Source of the DNA: CAVWUA01 sp963758025
GTDB taxonomy: Bacteria; Planctomycetota; Planctomycetia; Isosphaerales; Isosphaeraceae
Assembly: GCA_963758025.1 (NCBI GenBank)
Contig: CAVWUA010000003.1
Span: 372,001-436,000, forward strand
Length of the DNA stretch: 64,000 nt
Direction: 5' to 3'
In this document: positions 34,455 to 46,694 of the stretch, one piece after another
Layout: each line of letters begins with the position of its first letter
How positions within the stretch are numbered: the first letter of the stretch is position 1
Notes under the pieces: generated by a model
The model's input: the letters and a program-made list of their open reading frames with translations, nothing else
What the model was told of the DNA's origin: nothing
Database searches by the model: none
Translations under genes and position numbers: made by a program

Positions 34455-37124
34455 TCATCGGGACTGATCCGCTTCGGCGGCGGCGGACGCGCCTTCGACC
34501 TCCGATGGCGGGCGTCGGTAGAGGCGGGCGTTGGCCCAGATGACGCGGTCGCCGGTGTCTTGCCCCTGGCCGAAGTCGACGACGAGCCGGAGCTGGCGAG
34601 CCCCCGCGACTGGCAAGTCCAGCGCAACCGGCGGGGCGTCGGCCCGGAGGTCGGGGTTGGCGTATAGTTCCTTCGTCGTCGGCGAAGACCCGGCAATCGA
34701 CGCGTCCGAGGCCGCGAATCGAATCATCGAAGCCGACCAGGGCCTGGAAGGTGGCGAATCGGCCGTCGAGGTCGTACGTCAGAACGCAGCGCGAGTGGAC
34801 GGCGAGCCCATGCTCGTAGGTCCGTCCCGCGATCGTCAACGGCTCGCCCCGGAGGTTGACGTCGCGTCGCCAGGGCATCGCTATGGCCGAAGAAGGGCGT
34901 CTCCTCAACCTGGCTCGGTTCGAGGTCGGAGAGGTACGTGACCTGTCCGCCCCGGAAGCGAACGCTCTGAACCTCGGCGGCCGGGAGTGTCAAGGGCTGG
35001 CCCCAGGGCGTCTCGACCTTCCAGTTGGTCGCGTCGAGGTCGGTCCACCTGCCCGAGACTGCCGAGACCGCCGGGCAGGGAGAACGATCGGAAGCGGCCC
35101 GTCGGCCCGCTCCGGCGCCGGGCGATCGGCCAGAACGAGACCCTCGACCAGCCGCAGGGGGAGGGTCCGGCTCTCCCCTTTGTAGAGGAAGCGGAGCTTG
35201 TCCTCTTCGGTTCCCTCGACGACGCCGGGGATCGTGACGACCTCGCCGTCCTTCGTCCGGGCCAGGAGCAGGTCCTCGGCGCCTCGTGAATCCAGCCGCT
35301 TGCGAACGAGTCGGCGGACTCCTTCCCTTCGGGATTCTGAACGTGGATGCCGACGATCCGCGTGAGCGGGACGTCGAGCGTGTCCTGCCAGGGGGTCTTC
35401 AGCCGGAGTGAGTCCTCGCCGATCCCTTCAAGCTTGCCGAAAAGTTGATCGTCGCCAGCGAGGTAGACGCGGACGTCGAGCGATGGAGGGGCCGGGGCAT
35501 CGGCGTCGAAAGCGAGCTTGGGGTCGGAGTGCTCGTCCGATTTAGCCTGGACGTTGGCCGACTGGCCGTCAGCATAGGTGACGTTGACTGTGAAGTTCTT
35601 CTGGTGGCAGTCGCCGGGGGGCGGCTCCAGGAACAGGTCGGCCCAGGGCACTCGCCCCGCGCGGCGGAGGACGAGCGGCCAGTCGTGCGAGTTGGTGGTG
35701 TCGAGCCGCCAGGAGGTCTGCGCCCTTGTCGGTCTGGCAGTTGATGGTGATCTGCTTGATCTCCGCGTCCCGGAGATTCGCCAGCGTCAGGTGCAGGTCG
35801 CGGATGCCGTTCTTCTCAGGCTCGACCTTGGTCAACGTCTCGGTCATCGCCGTCCCTGGCGGCGGGACGAGCAGGTCGTCGGCCTTATTTTTCGACGTCT
35901 CGCCGTCCGAGGCCGGTGTTGTGTCTTCCGACGTTTTTTTCTCCTTCTTCGCGGACGGGTGGGGGCCGGTGACATCCACGTTCGGCTGGCCGAGGACGCG
36001 GGCGGTGAGCGTGGGGGACCGCTCGAAGTGGATGCTGTCGACCTCATCGAGCGGGATTATCGCTTTCGGCTTCGACTTCGGCGGCTCGGACGTTACCTCC
36101 GGCTTGGCTTCGGTGGGCTGAGGCGTCGCGTTCTTGGGTTGATCCGCTCCACTTTTGGGGGCGTTGTTCCCTTTCGGAACCTCGGCGATGGCCACGGCCG
36201 ATGTGGCGGGAGCGGTCACCGCGACTGCGGGAGTGGTGGGCGGAGGAGCCACACCGGACGGGGACGAGGGCGGGCTCGGTTGCGGCGACGCGGACGCGGC
36301 GGGGGACGCCTTCGACTGGCCGCCGACGACAAGGTCGCCGTCCTCGATGCCGGTGGGTTCGCCGTAGACGGTCTCACCGAAGACGGTGCGAATGACGGTG
36401 CCCAGGCCGGTGAGGCGGTCGGCGCGGATGGTCAGGTTGCGCAGGAGGACGTCGATCGCCTCGGCGCCGTTGCGGTTCGTGGCGAAAAGCTTCACGGCCG
36501 CGATGTCATTGGTCCCGATTTCCGCCTGGCCGAGGTAGCGGGGTTGATCGGTCGTGGCGTCGACGCACCTGGAAGCGGACGGTCTTGCCTTCGCGGCGCA
36601 ACTCCAGGCGGAACGAGTCTCCCGAGGCGGGGAACGTCGGGCGGGGGGGCTTGGGCGGCTTGACCCCCGGCGCCTGGAATGGCTGAATCATCATCATCCT
36701 CTGAGGCGATTGCGTTCCGCCACCGCTTGCCTGGATGATCGATGCGGTAGACGTCGGAGCCGTCCGGCTCGATCAGCCGGACGAGGGTCACGTCGGGCTG
36801 GTCGGGGGTCTGTGTGGCGATCGCCAGGCCGACCGCGGCGCCGTCTTCCTGGGCGGGCTTGGGGAGCGTGTGGAGGACGAACTCGGCGGTGATGGTGAAG
36901 TCACCGCCGATCCTGAGCTGCTGCGGCGTCTTCCAGCCGGTTTCGGGCTTTCCGGGCTCGAGGGTGATCCGCAGGCCGTCCTCCTCGCGGTGCAGCGCCG
37001 ACGTCTCGCCGTAGCCTTCGGCGTTGAGGGTCGCCTGATCGAGCGACTTGGCGTCGAGCGGGCGGGTGTACTCGCCGGCACCGACGGCGAGCAGGCTGAT
37101 CCCCAGGAGAGCCGCAAAAGACAT
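34455..37124 (-). CDS. Secreted DUF1583-like / NPCBM-domain protein
   Basis: About 890 aa. Signal peptide MSFAALLGISLLAVGAGEYT. The N-terminal ~300 residues form a LamG-like sandwich (GWKTPQQLRIGGDFTITAEF ... DSFRLELRREGKTVRFQV) like planctomycete DUF1583. A Pro/Ala/Ser/Lys-rich linker follows (about 36320-35880), then beta-rich segments with FGKLEGIGEDSLRLKTPW. The C-terminus is an NPCBM-type carbohydrate-binding module (YEHGLAVHSRCVLTYDLDGR ... LRLVVDFGQGQDTGDRVIWA). Reconstruction needs breaks near 36680, 36560, 35700, 35290, 34990, 34890 and 34690. It probably binds glycans in the envelope; genes on both sides point the same way with short gaps. Confidence 0.65.
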
Positions 37125-37214
37125 CGCACAACCTCGATCGTCGCCAAGGGCGTCGGCTCGCCCCGATGACGCCCTCTGAGGGGCGGAGCCGACGCGGAAG
37201 GTTCTCCGTGGTCG

Positions 37215-37744
37215 TCAGGGCGTCTCCGACTCCGTGCGTCGGGCTCGGCCGGGGCTGATCGAGGCGGCGCCGGGCTTGACGGTCTTCTCCTCGGCGAGGC
37301 GGCGGTAGTAGCGTTCGAGCACCGTGCGGTACTCGGGCGGGAAGCCCTCGGACATCGACTGGAGGATGCGGTCCCGCTCGCGAGGGGAGAGCTTGGCCCA
37401 GTCCTTCTGGCTCGTCGCCGGGGTCCGTCAGGTCGCCGATGCCGCCGGTGCCGCTGCTGATCACCGAGTCGGGCAGGCCGCGGTTCGGGTTGTTCCGCTT
37501 GATGCCGTTGCGGCAGGCCTGGCACTGCTTCTCCAGGGCCGCGATCAGCGCGTCGAGGTCCTGAACGATCTCGTGTTGCTCGACTCTGCACCGGCTTGCC
37601 GGTCTTCTTCTCGGCGAGCTTGCCGGCCACGCTGGCCATCTTGCCGGCGATCGGGGAGATCGGGTTCTGGGCCAGGGCGGCGGGGCCGGACAAGCCAGTC
37701 AGCAAGACCGCCACGCCGAGGATGCCGAAGGTGGATCGGCTCAT
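37215..37744 (-). CDS. Small secreted protein of unknown function
   Basis: About 176 aa. The ATG at 37744 is preceded by GGAGG at a suitable distance and gives a signal peptide (MSRSTFGILGVAVLLTGLSG ... ALAQ). Two breaks (near 37585 and 37410) must be bridged. The restored C-terminus, AKLSPRERDRILQSMSEGFP then EYRTVLERYYRRLAEEK, is charged and helical. I have the impression this ending recurs in planctomycete MoxR-operon proteins, but that is recollection, not proof. A longer start at 37789 is possible but less likely. Confidence 0.55.
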
Positions 37745-37813
37745 CGTCTTCTCGCCTCCGAGTCGAGGAATTGTTGCGGGTTCATTCACACGTCGATTTA
37801 CTGGTCGAAAAGG

Positions 37814-39723
37814 TCAACGCCGGCGAGGGGGAAAGACAACATCGGGGGATTCCAGCCGCCGGCCGATCTTCGAGAGGGAGTCACGGATCTCCTCCTGGCT
37901 GTCCCTGAGGGCCTCGATCTCGCGGCGGAGGTCCGCCGGGAGGGGCGGGGCGCCGGGGAGCGACCGGTCGGTCCGGGTCGTGTCGTCATTGAGCCGCGAC
38001 TGGAGCAGGCGGATCATCTTCAGTTCGGCGACCAGCCGGTTCAGCTCGCGCTCGCGGGCGCGGAGGTCCGAGGGCAGGGGCGCGCCGGGCGGCGGCGGGG
38101 TGGTGGGGGGAAGCCGCCGCATCGCCTGGAGCAGGCCGAGCAGGTCATCCTCGATCCGCTTCTCCAGGGTGATGGTGCGCTCGGAGGCGTCCCCCTCCTT
38201 CAGCCAGCCCTCGACGTCGCGCATCTCGCGGCCAGGACGCGGAGCGCGGTCGGCAGGGCGATGCCGAACTCGGTCTCCTCGACCAGGGCCAGAAGCTGCT
38301 CGGTCCGCTCGGCCAGCTCGGCCTCGTTCTTCGACAGCGCCGGCCAGGGTGATCAGCGCGGTGCGCGACTTCTGCGCGGCGCGGGGGGCCTGGGCCTCGG
38401 TCGTCTCGCGGATCGACGGCCTGGATCTCGTGCATCTCGGTCAGCTCGGCGATGATCCGGGCCTGAAGCTCGGTCCGAAGCTCGACGAGCAGTTTCTCCA
38501 TCGCCTGCGCCAGGTCGTCGCGGGACTTCGCCAGGTGCTTCAGGGCGTCGAACTGGTCGTCGGCGGCGGGCTCGGCCGCGGTTTGCGCCAGGTCCCCCTC
38601 GGCCTCCTCCATCGCGCCGCTGGCGCGGATCAGGTCTTTCTGGAGGGCGATCCCCGAGTCGCCGAGCCGGGCCGAGACCTTGCCGAGGGTGTCGGTCGCG
38701 GCGCGGTTGCGGGCCTGGTCCTGCTCGAACCGGCGGAACTCGGGCTCGGCAGGGCGGCCTGCTCGGCCTCGGCGATCCGGCCGTCGAGCCGCTCGAGCTC
38801 CTTCTTGAAGAGGTCGAGCGCCTGCTCCTCGGAGCCGATGGCCGCGTCGGTGTCGGGCGTGCTCAGATAGGTCAAGGCATCGTCCAGGTGGGGGTCGGCC
38901 TGCTTGAGGTAAGGCGGTTGCCACTGGCGAAGATCGGGTCGGCGGCGAGCGCCTCGGCTGTCTTGCGAACGTCCCGTTCCTGATCGCGAGCCCTGGCCTT
39001 TCCGTCCTCGACAGCGGCCTCGTCGGGCTTCGCGCCGGCCTCGCGGGTGGCGTCCAGGACGGCCTGCTGATCGCGGACGAGCGTCTCCAGGTCGGCCTTT
39101 GCGCGATCGCAACGTTTCGGCGTCCGCCTGCCGCTCGATCGGCGGACCGCGACCAGGCCAGCTCGCGCCGCTCCTCCTTGATGATCCGTTCAAGCTGGCC
39201 GAGCGTCTCGCGCATCTGGCGGAGCCGGGCGAGCTTCAGCTGGAAGTCGAGGTCCTCGGCCAGGAGCAGGCTGCGGAGGTGCTCCAGCTTCGCCAGCAGC
39301 TCGCGGACCTCGGTCTCGGCCTTGCTGAGCTGGGCCTCCTTCAGGAGCGCCTGGGTCTCCTTCATCTGCTGGAGGATCAGCTCCTCGCGTGAGAACTTCA
39401 GGGCCAGCCGGAGCGCGAGGCGTTCTCCGGCTCCAGGCTCCGCAGGGCCTCGGAGAGCCGGAACATCCGCTCCTCCAGCTCGGTCATCTGGGCGGCGACG
39501 TTCTCCTGGGTGAAGCCGATCGAGTCGCGGTCGGACACGGCCCCGGCGGCGGTCCCGGACTTCGGTTCGGCCTCCGTCTTCGGCTCCGCCTTCTTCGCGG
39601 GGTCGTCGAAGATGTCCGCCCACCTGGGCCTGGGCCGCGGGCCGATGGGACCATCAGCAGGGCGAGGGCGCCGAGGCAGGAGCAGGATGGACGCGGCGGG
39701 CTGGGTCGGCTAGGGTTTCTCAT
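37814..39723 (-). CDS. Secreted coiled-coil protein
   Basis: About 636 aa with an N-terminal hydrophobic segment (SCLGALALLMVP). Most of the length is heptad-like and rich in Glu, Lys, Arg and Leu (KFSREELILQQMKETQALLK; RQMRETLGQLERIIKEERRE; IEALRDSQEEIRDSLSKIGR), so a long coiled coil is likely. Pro-rich linkers interrupt it near 38060-38120 and 37930. Its start overlaps the end of the upstream gene by 14 bases, indicating coupled translation. Several breaks (about 39610, 39430, 39110, 38920, 38750, 38400, 38340 and 38230) split it. The last residues are uncertain because two frames end close together (37814 or 37798). No enzyme motif seen. Confidence 0.55.
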
Positions 39724-41968
39724 CGAAGACCTCCTGCGTGCGCGACTCCCGAGCCTTCTCGGTGGCCTCGAGGACCTTCTGCTGCATCTTAATCACTTCG
39801 GCGACCTGGTTCACGACGTCGACGAAGCTTTCCCACTGCGACATCTGGTCGAGGATGTTCTTCATCGTCGTGACGACCTCGCCGTGCAGGCGGCGGGCGG
39901 CCTCGGCATCGGCGTCGGACTTCGCGGCGCCGCCGGCGAGCGACTGAAGCACGCCGCGCAGCTCGTTCATCGGCCCGGCGTCGAGCGCGCGGATCGGGTC
40001 GATGACGCCTTCCTGAAGCAGCCGGTGCGACTTGGGCGAGCCGATCTGGTTGAGCTTCATCTCCTGGAGCGTGTCGGCGATCCGCCCGGCGATCTGGTCG
40101 AGCTGGCGGGAGCTCGGTGTGCAGGCCGCGCATCACGCCGAGGTACTCGTCGCGCGTCGGCGTCGCTCGCCAGGATCGGGCCTTGCGCCTCGGCCGCTTC
40201 GAGGGCGGCCAGGAACTTCGCCCGCTCGGCCCGCTGGCGGATCAGGATCTCGTAGAACAGCTCGTCGGGGGAGACGACCTGGAACTGGAGCACGCCCGAC
40301 CGGCCGGTCTGGGCGCCCTCGGGCGCAGCGGTCCTCGGCCTCGCGCGACGAACCTGAGGATCGTGCCCGACCTCGGGCGGGTCGGCCTGGAAGTCGACGT
40401 CGTGCCGGGCCTGGTGGTCGAGGACCGCCGCGCCTCTCGCTCGCGGCCAGGGGGATCGGGATCGTCTCCCTGCGGGTCTTCGGCGACGTGCCCTCGCTCC
40501 GCGTCCTCCTTGACGGGGCGGTCCGATCGAACTGAAGCCGGAGCGCCGCCAGGCCGATGTCGTCGGTCGCGGCCAGGCGTCAGCGGGATCGTGGCGACCG
40601 GCGTGACGCGGCTGCCGACGCCGATGGCCCGCAGGCTCACGCGAGGCTCGCGGTCCCGCATCAGGCCGATCGAGAGGAACGCCGGCTTCGACGTCAGGCC
40701 GGTCGGCTCGGAGGTTAGCAGGATCTCCAGCGTCGTCGCCTCGGTGAGCGTCCAGCGGCCGGCGAACGTCCGGTCGTCGAGCCGCTCGGGCTCGGGAGAT
40801 CGAGCCGGGGTGGACGTCGAGCCGCAGGTCGGCGATCGGCTCGCTGCCGACGAGGGTCAGCTCGACCTCGGTGTCGGGCAGGAAGATCAGGTGCTGGCGG
40901 GTGTCCTCGACCGTGCGGAACCCGTCGTAGGCGGCGCCCGGCTCGCGGACGCGGAGCTTGATGCCGGCCAGCGTCGGCCGGTCGACCGACGTTCGATCCG
41001 TGATCGGGCCGAGCCAGTCGTCGCCGCCGGTCAGCTCGAAGGTCGACGAGGTGGACGCCGGCGGAAGCTCGTAGCGGAACCGTGCCGGGCCCGTCGCGGT
41101 CATGACGCCGTCGCGCGACCCTGGCCCTCGACCCGCTCGCGGACGGCGACCTCGGCCGGGGCGCGTCGGGTGACTCGGGCTTGTGCCTCAGGATCAAGCG
41201 GCTCGCCCCGACCCAGGACGAGCCAGCGGTCGCCCCGGCGCTCGACCCGCGGCAGGTCGGAGCGGACCTCCAGGACGAACGGCTCGTCGCGAGGGGCGAC
41301 GAGTCGGCCCTGGCTGTCCAGGCCCATCACGGTCAGGTACGTCTGCTGCGGCCAGCGCTCGGACGAGCCGAGCAGCCAGCGCGCGACGCTCAGCCGGGCC
41401 GCGTCGGGCGCGAGCGCCGCGAAGGCGACCGGGACGAGCAGGCAGGCCGAGCAAGGCCGAGGCCGCGGCGTGGCCGTCCGCTGGCGGTTCCAGAGCGAAT
41501 GCCAGTCGGAGGCGGCCAGCGCCTCGGTCGGCCTGGCGGACGGCCAGCCGGACCATCGCGGGCGAGGCCGACGCCGTCGGCTCGTCGAGCAGGTCGGGAA
41601 GCTGGAGCACGTCGGCGATCCGCTGGCCGGTCCCCGGCCGGAAGCGGTCGAGGGTCATCGCCAGCGAGAGGTCGTCGAGCCGCGCCGCCCGCCAGCGCCG
41701 GATCGCGCGCGATCCGAGCCAGACCAGGAGGCCGACCGCCGCAGAGCGTCAGCAGGACGAGACGCGCCGGTCGGCCGAGCCGGAGCCACCAGTCGAGCAG
41801 GACCAAGGACCGCCGCCGTCGCCGTCAGCGCGACCGCCGCATCGACGGCGAATTCCAGGGCCGACTGGAGCCGCAGGCGACGCCGCAGGCGGCGCAGCTG
41901 CGCCCGCAGAGCGCCGCTGCTCCTCGCGGAGCGATTCGAGGTCCGGCAGTGTCGGTCGCGATCGTCAC
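39710..41968 (-). CDS. Membrane-anchored large coiled-coil protein (DUF4175-like organisation)
   Basis: About 750 aa. A GTG start at 41968 leads to a basic helical region (ALRAQLRRLRRRLRLQSALE) and two hydrophobic segments (AVALTATAAVLVLLDWW and LLTLCAVGLLVWLG). A large exterior part includes beta-rich stretches (FLPDTEVELTLVGSEPIADL) and a helical C-terminus (MKNILDQMSQWESFVDVVNQ ... EVIKMQQKVLEATEKARESR). Topology and length resemble the DUF4175-type proteins found with BatA-like genes. Breaks near 41880, 41815, 41750, 41500, 41350, 41110, 40790, 40580, 40440, 40330 and 40110-40150. It starts 49 bases after the VWA gene and overlaps the next gene by 14. Confidence 0.5.
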
Positions 41969-42017
41969 GATGGAGGCCTCGAGAGTCCGCGATGTTGGCC
42001 GTTCGTCACCTCAGCGA

Positions 42018-44483
42018 TCAGACCATCCGAAAAACTTTCCGCAACACCCATTCGACCGTCAGGCTGGCGATGATGATCGCGAAGAGCAGCGGGGCGTCCC
42101 AGAGTTCCTGGCGGGTCTCCAGGGTCCGGGTGACCTCTCGCGTGGGGATCGCGTCGTCGAGCCGGTCGAGGTCCGAAAGCTCGAAGACCCGGCCGCCGGT
42201 GATCCGGGCGAGGTCGGCCAGCAGGGGGCGGTTCAGCGACGGCTCGTCGATCTCGCGCCGGGGAGGCTCGACGCGGAAGGTGGTGGTCGAGGCGCGGACG
42301 CCGGCGCCGGCGTCGGCGGCCGTCGCCGGAGACGACGCGGAGCGTGTAGGCGCCGGCCTGCTCGGCCGGGAAGGTGGCGGTCAGCAGCGCGGGGTCGTCG
42401 GGGGCACGCTCGAAGCGGAGCGGCTCGGGCGGCCCGCCGGCGATCTCCAGCTCGGCGGCCAGCTCCGAGGCCTCGGCCACGGCGGCGGCGTCGGTGAAGC
42501 GGACGCCGACGGTGACCTGCTCGCCGACCCGGTAGAGGCTCCTGCCCAGCGTGCACCTCGAACGGGAACCGGCCGCCGAGCGCCTTGTTCCGGCCGACGC
42601 GGTCGATCAGGCGGGCCCAGAAGCCGTCGAAGTAGTCCTCGGAGAGGTAGCGCCAGCGATAGGTGCTGTCGAAGCCGAGGAAGACCGTCCGGCCCGGCCC
42701 GTAGAGCTGCGAGGCGAGCAGGACGTGCCGGCCGTACTGGTTCTGCATCCGCGGGTCGCCGTGGCGGGCGAGGACCGTCGCCCCGGGGCGGGCGCGGGTG
42801 ACGGGGAAGCTCCAGTACATGCCCGGGCAGGCTCGTCAGGATCGCCCGGTTGCGGATCGGGTCGGGGTGGAACTCGAAGATCGGGTCGCCGCGTCCCTCG
42901 GCGGTCAGGTCGAGGCGCGTACGTGTTCTGGGTGCTGAGCCGGACCTCGGCCTCGGTCCGGTAGAGGCCCGGCTCGCGGACGACGGGCAGGATGCGCGTC
43001 CAGCCGCTCGCCGGCCGACGCGCCGCTGTCGGCGTCGAAGAGCTGCTGCGAATACAGCTCACCGGCGACGAAGATCAGCCCGCCGCCCTCCTGGCCGACG
43101 AAGTGGGTGATCATCTCCGGCCACTGCGGGCCGAGGGCCCGCATGTCGGGATCGACGAGCAGGAGGGCGTCGTACACCGCCCAGCTCCTCCTGGTCGTTG
43201 GGCAGGCGCGTGATCGGGCGGTCGCCGGCCTGGCGGTATCCGGGGTCGGCGTGCTGGAGCCAGGCGGCGAACTCGACGTGCTGGTCGCGCAGCAGGGCGT
43301 TGCGGAGGAACTGGACCTCCGGCGACGGCCCGCCCGCGATGAACAGGACGCGGATCTGCTGGCGGACGACCTTCACGGCGGCCGTCGCGACTGTTGTCCT
43401 CCAGGGTCAGCTCCGGGCCGGCGTCCTCGACGCGGGCGCGGAATTCGTACTGGCCGACCACCTTGGGGGTGATCCGGAACGTCGTCCGCTTCAGGAGGCC
43501 GTCCTCGCCGAGCACGACGCGCTCGATCGCCGGCCGGCTCCCAGTCCCCGCCGTTGACGCGCTGTTCCAGGACGATCGTCGCCTCGGCGTCGCGGAGGCC
43601 GCGGGCCTCGACGACGACGGCCAGGGTCATCGGGTCGCGGGCGAAGACGACGGGGCTGGCCTCGACCTCGGCGAGCCGGACGTTCCGCGGCCCCTCGTCC
43701 GCCCCGGCGGCGACCGCGAAGATCGGGATGTTCTGTCGGGCGGCGATCTCGGCGACGCGGAGCGGGTCCTCGCCCGTGTTGGAGCGGCCGTCGGTCACCA
43801 GCACCATCCCCGCGACCGGCTGCCCGCGATGCGACGCCAGCACGCCCCGCAGGGCGTCCCCCAGCGGCGAGACCGGCCGGTTCGGCCTTGAGGTCGTCGA
43901 GCGTCTTCGGCTTGTTCGGCCGAGTTCGTGCTCGCCCGGCGCCGCTGACTCCAGGTCGTCGAGCGAGATCGCCCGGCCCCGGCCGAGCGCTCTCAAGTTC
44001 GGTTCGAGCGCCGTGCTGGACCAGGTCGAGCCGGGGCGTCTCGCGAAGCCGCTCGACCGGCGACTTGCCCTGCTCCGCCCGGAGTCTCCAGGGCCGCGGC
44101 CAACTCGGCCGCGCGCGACTCGTCGGTGTACGGGTCGGAGAAGGTCATGCTCTCCGAGTCGTCGACGACGATCGGCAGGTGCGACCTGAGCGTCTCGCGA
44201 CGACTGGTGACCAGCACCGGCTCGACGAGCATCGCCGCGACGGCCAGCGAGCGTCAGCACCCGCAGGCCGACGAGCACCGGCACGTTTCCAGCGGCGGAC
44301 AGGTCGCGCGCTTCCCGGCGGTAGAGCCACCAGACCAGCGCCAGGATCGCCCCCGCCGCCGCGACCGCCGCGAGCACGCCCGCCCCGCCGCGGCAACGCG
44401 GTCAGTTCCAGGCGGGTGTCGCCGACGACCTCGGCGCCCGGCGACCGCTCGATGCCCAGGAGTGTTTGCCAGAAGCGGTTCAT
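42018..44483 (-). CDS. VWA-like membrane protein, second of the Bat cluster
   Basis: About 820 aa. Near the N-terminus are two hydrophobic segments (AAVAAAGAILALVWWLY; LRVLTL-AVAAMLVEPVLV), then a VWA-type stretch whose MIDAS-like start reads LPIVVDDSESM (DxSxS present). A glutamine-amidotransferase-like section follows (QIRVLFIAGGPSPEVQFLRN ... ALLLVDPDMRALGPQWPEMI), with a late WRYLSEDYFDGFWARLIDRV and a closing transmembrane helix (LLFAIIIASLTVEWVLRK) ending at 42018. Frame breaks are numerous (about 44390, 44255, 44080, 44020, 43900, 43540, 43380, 43190, 43010, 42920, 42825, 42555 and 42320). It lies between the BatA-like and coiled-coil genes and probably partners the BatA-like protein. 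Confidence 0.65.
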
Positions 44484-44514
44484 GACGGCTCGTCAGATCC
44501 AAAAGGGTTCATTC

Positions 44515-46694
44515 TCAGCGGGAACGACCGACCCAGGTGGCCAGGATCGACTCGATGACCAGGAGGCCGAGCAGGCCCCACGCCAGCTCGTCGCCAGATC
44601 TCGCGGCCGGTCGGGCGGAACAGCTCGGCATCGTCCCCCCGCGACCGCGCGACCTCGACGTCCAGCGGTTTCCAGAGGCTCCCGCAAGTCCTCCGGCTCG
44701 ATCCGCTCCAGGGCGCTCTCGCGGGCGTCGGGGTTGGCGGCGTAGAGGTCCTGCTGGAGCCCGAGCGGCCCTTCCTCCCAGGCGAGCCGGTAGAGGCCGG
44801 CGCGGCGGGTGTCGGCCACGTCGATCGCGACCGCCGGCTCGCCCGTCGACGGCCGTCGCATCGAGCGGGAACCGCCGCCAGGGAGCGCGGCTCGGCGTCC
44901 GCCCGGCGGGGTCAGCTGGACGTTGGCGACCTGCTGGCTGGAGTGGACGACCCGGCGGAGCGGCTCGCCGGCCGTGACGTTGTTCGCCAGACTGGTCGGC
45001 CGGGCGGTGCCGCGGACGGCCTCGCGGACGGCCAGGACGAAGCTCGGCTCGACCGGCCAGTCGTTCCCGTCGCGGTCGGCGGTGGTCGTCCAGAGCAGGA
45101 CCCGGCCGTCGCCGACGATCCGCTCGACGACCGCCGGCGACCGCCCCGGGTCGTTCCAGCGGGCGAGCACGCGGACCTCTCCCTCTCCCTCGTCCGTCCG
45201 CTTCGTCGACCTCCATGATCTGCCGGACCGCGCACCCGCTCCAGGGCCGACGCCTTCAGGTCCAGCAGCGTCTCCAGCGGCGACGGGCGGACCGGCTCGA
45301 CGATCAGGCCGCGGACTCGGCTCGTCGACCAGGGCCTTCATCCGCGCGGGCAGGATCGGGACCTCGTCGCGGTCGAGCAGGTCGTTATAGAGGCCGGTGT
45401 CGACCCGCCCGCCGGTGAAGATCATCAGGCCCATCCCGTCGCGGACGAGCTGGCCGAGCCGCTCGGCCTGCTCGGGCGTCGGCGCGGCGACGTTCGCCAG
45501 CACGAGCACGTCGGCGGGCTCCAGCCGGGGCGAGAGGAAGTCCTCCTCCTGCACGACCTCGACGCGCCAGGCCTCGGCCTCGCCGACGCCGATCGACAGC
45601 GGCGCGGCGAGGTAGTCGACCTCGCCGCCGAACGGCTCCGACGACGGCTCGCCGTCGACCAGGCGGATCAGGAGCGAGTCCTTCACCGGCACGGCCACCC
45701 AGCGCTGGTTGTCGCCCGGCAGCTCGTCCTCGGGCAGTTCGAGCGAGAGGTCGTGCGGGCCGGCGCCGGGGAACCGGACGGTCAGCGGGAACCGGGCGAC
45801 CTGGCTGGGGGCGATCTCGGGAAGCGCCACCTCGGTCGGCTTGTCATCGACGCGGAGGATCGCCTTGAGCCCCGTCGAGCGTCCGGGGCGAGTCGTTGCG
45901 GATCGGCGGCCTCCCAGCGGCTCTCGGCGCCGGCGAGGACGGTGCGGTCGAGCGGGGCGAGCGACTCGAGCGCGACGTTGGTCGCCTCGTCGCTGCCGAC
46001 GTCGACGACCCGGACCTGGACCCCCTGCTCGCTCCCAGCGGCGGGCGATCGGGGCGAGCCTCGCGTCCCAGCCGGCCTTCCGCAGGTCGGTGATGATCGT
46101 GAGTTGCCGGGTCGGATACGTGCAGGCTTCCAGAACCTCGTCGACCGCCTTCGAGCACCGCCGGCCAGGCGGCGTGGGTCGCCGTCTGCGGCAGGCCCAG
46201 CGCCGCGCCCGAGAGTTCGTCGCGGCGGGTGCCCTCGACCTCCAGGAGGACCGGGACCCGCGGGGCCGAGGTCGTCAACAAGCGTGCAGCGGTCCTGCGG
46301 CCGGGCGGCCGAGAGCAGCGCGGCGGCGACCTCACGGGCCCGGCTGGAACGCGGGCGGGCCGTCGGCCGCGTAGCCCATGCTCAGCGAGTCGTCGACCAG
46401 GACGACCTGGCTCGACCGGCCGCCGCTCCCGAGCCAGCCTTCCAGGCCCGTCGGGTTGAGGACGGGCCGGGCCAGGAAGAAGAACAGGAGCACCGGCAGG
46501 GCGATCCGCAGCAGCAGAAGGAGAAGTTGCTCGATCTGGATGCGACGCCGGTTGCGCTGGATGGTCAGCTTCAGGTAGCGCATCGGCGCCCATTCCACCC
46601 GGCGGAACCGCCGGCGGTTCAGCAGGTGGATGATGAGGGGGATGGCGCCGAGCAGCGTGCCCCAGATCAGGAGCGGGCTGAGGAAGGTCAGCAT
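44515..46694 (-). CDS. BatA-like membrane protein with VWA domain
   Basis: About 725 aa. The N-terminus FLSPLLIWGTLLGAIPLIIH plus LLNRRRFRRVEWAPMRYL is the BatA/aerotolerance-regulator N-terminal module with a transmembrane anchor. A second helix (LLLLLLRIALPVLLFFFLAR) precedes a VWA domain whose MIDAS reads VVLVDDSLSMGY. The long C-terminal part ends in a transmembrane helix (ELAWGLLGLLVIESILATW) and a short basic tail. Bat proteins work with MoxR ATPases and DUF58 proteins at the membrane, possibly as metal-dependent chaperone or assembly factors. It starts 7 bases after the DUF58 stop. Frame breaks near 46330, 46280, 46150, 46030, 45870, 45310, 45230, 45200, 44900, 44860, 44680 and 44590. 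Confidence 0.75.

Noticed and set aside
40117..42801. Plus-strand open frame of 894 codons opposite the operon
   Set aside because: Arg/Ser/Gly-rich shadow; the minus strand in the same place encodes membrane helices and recognisable VWA-operon proteins.
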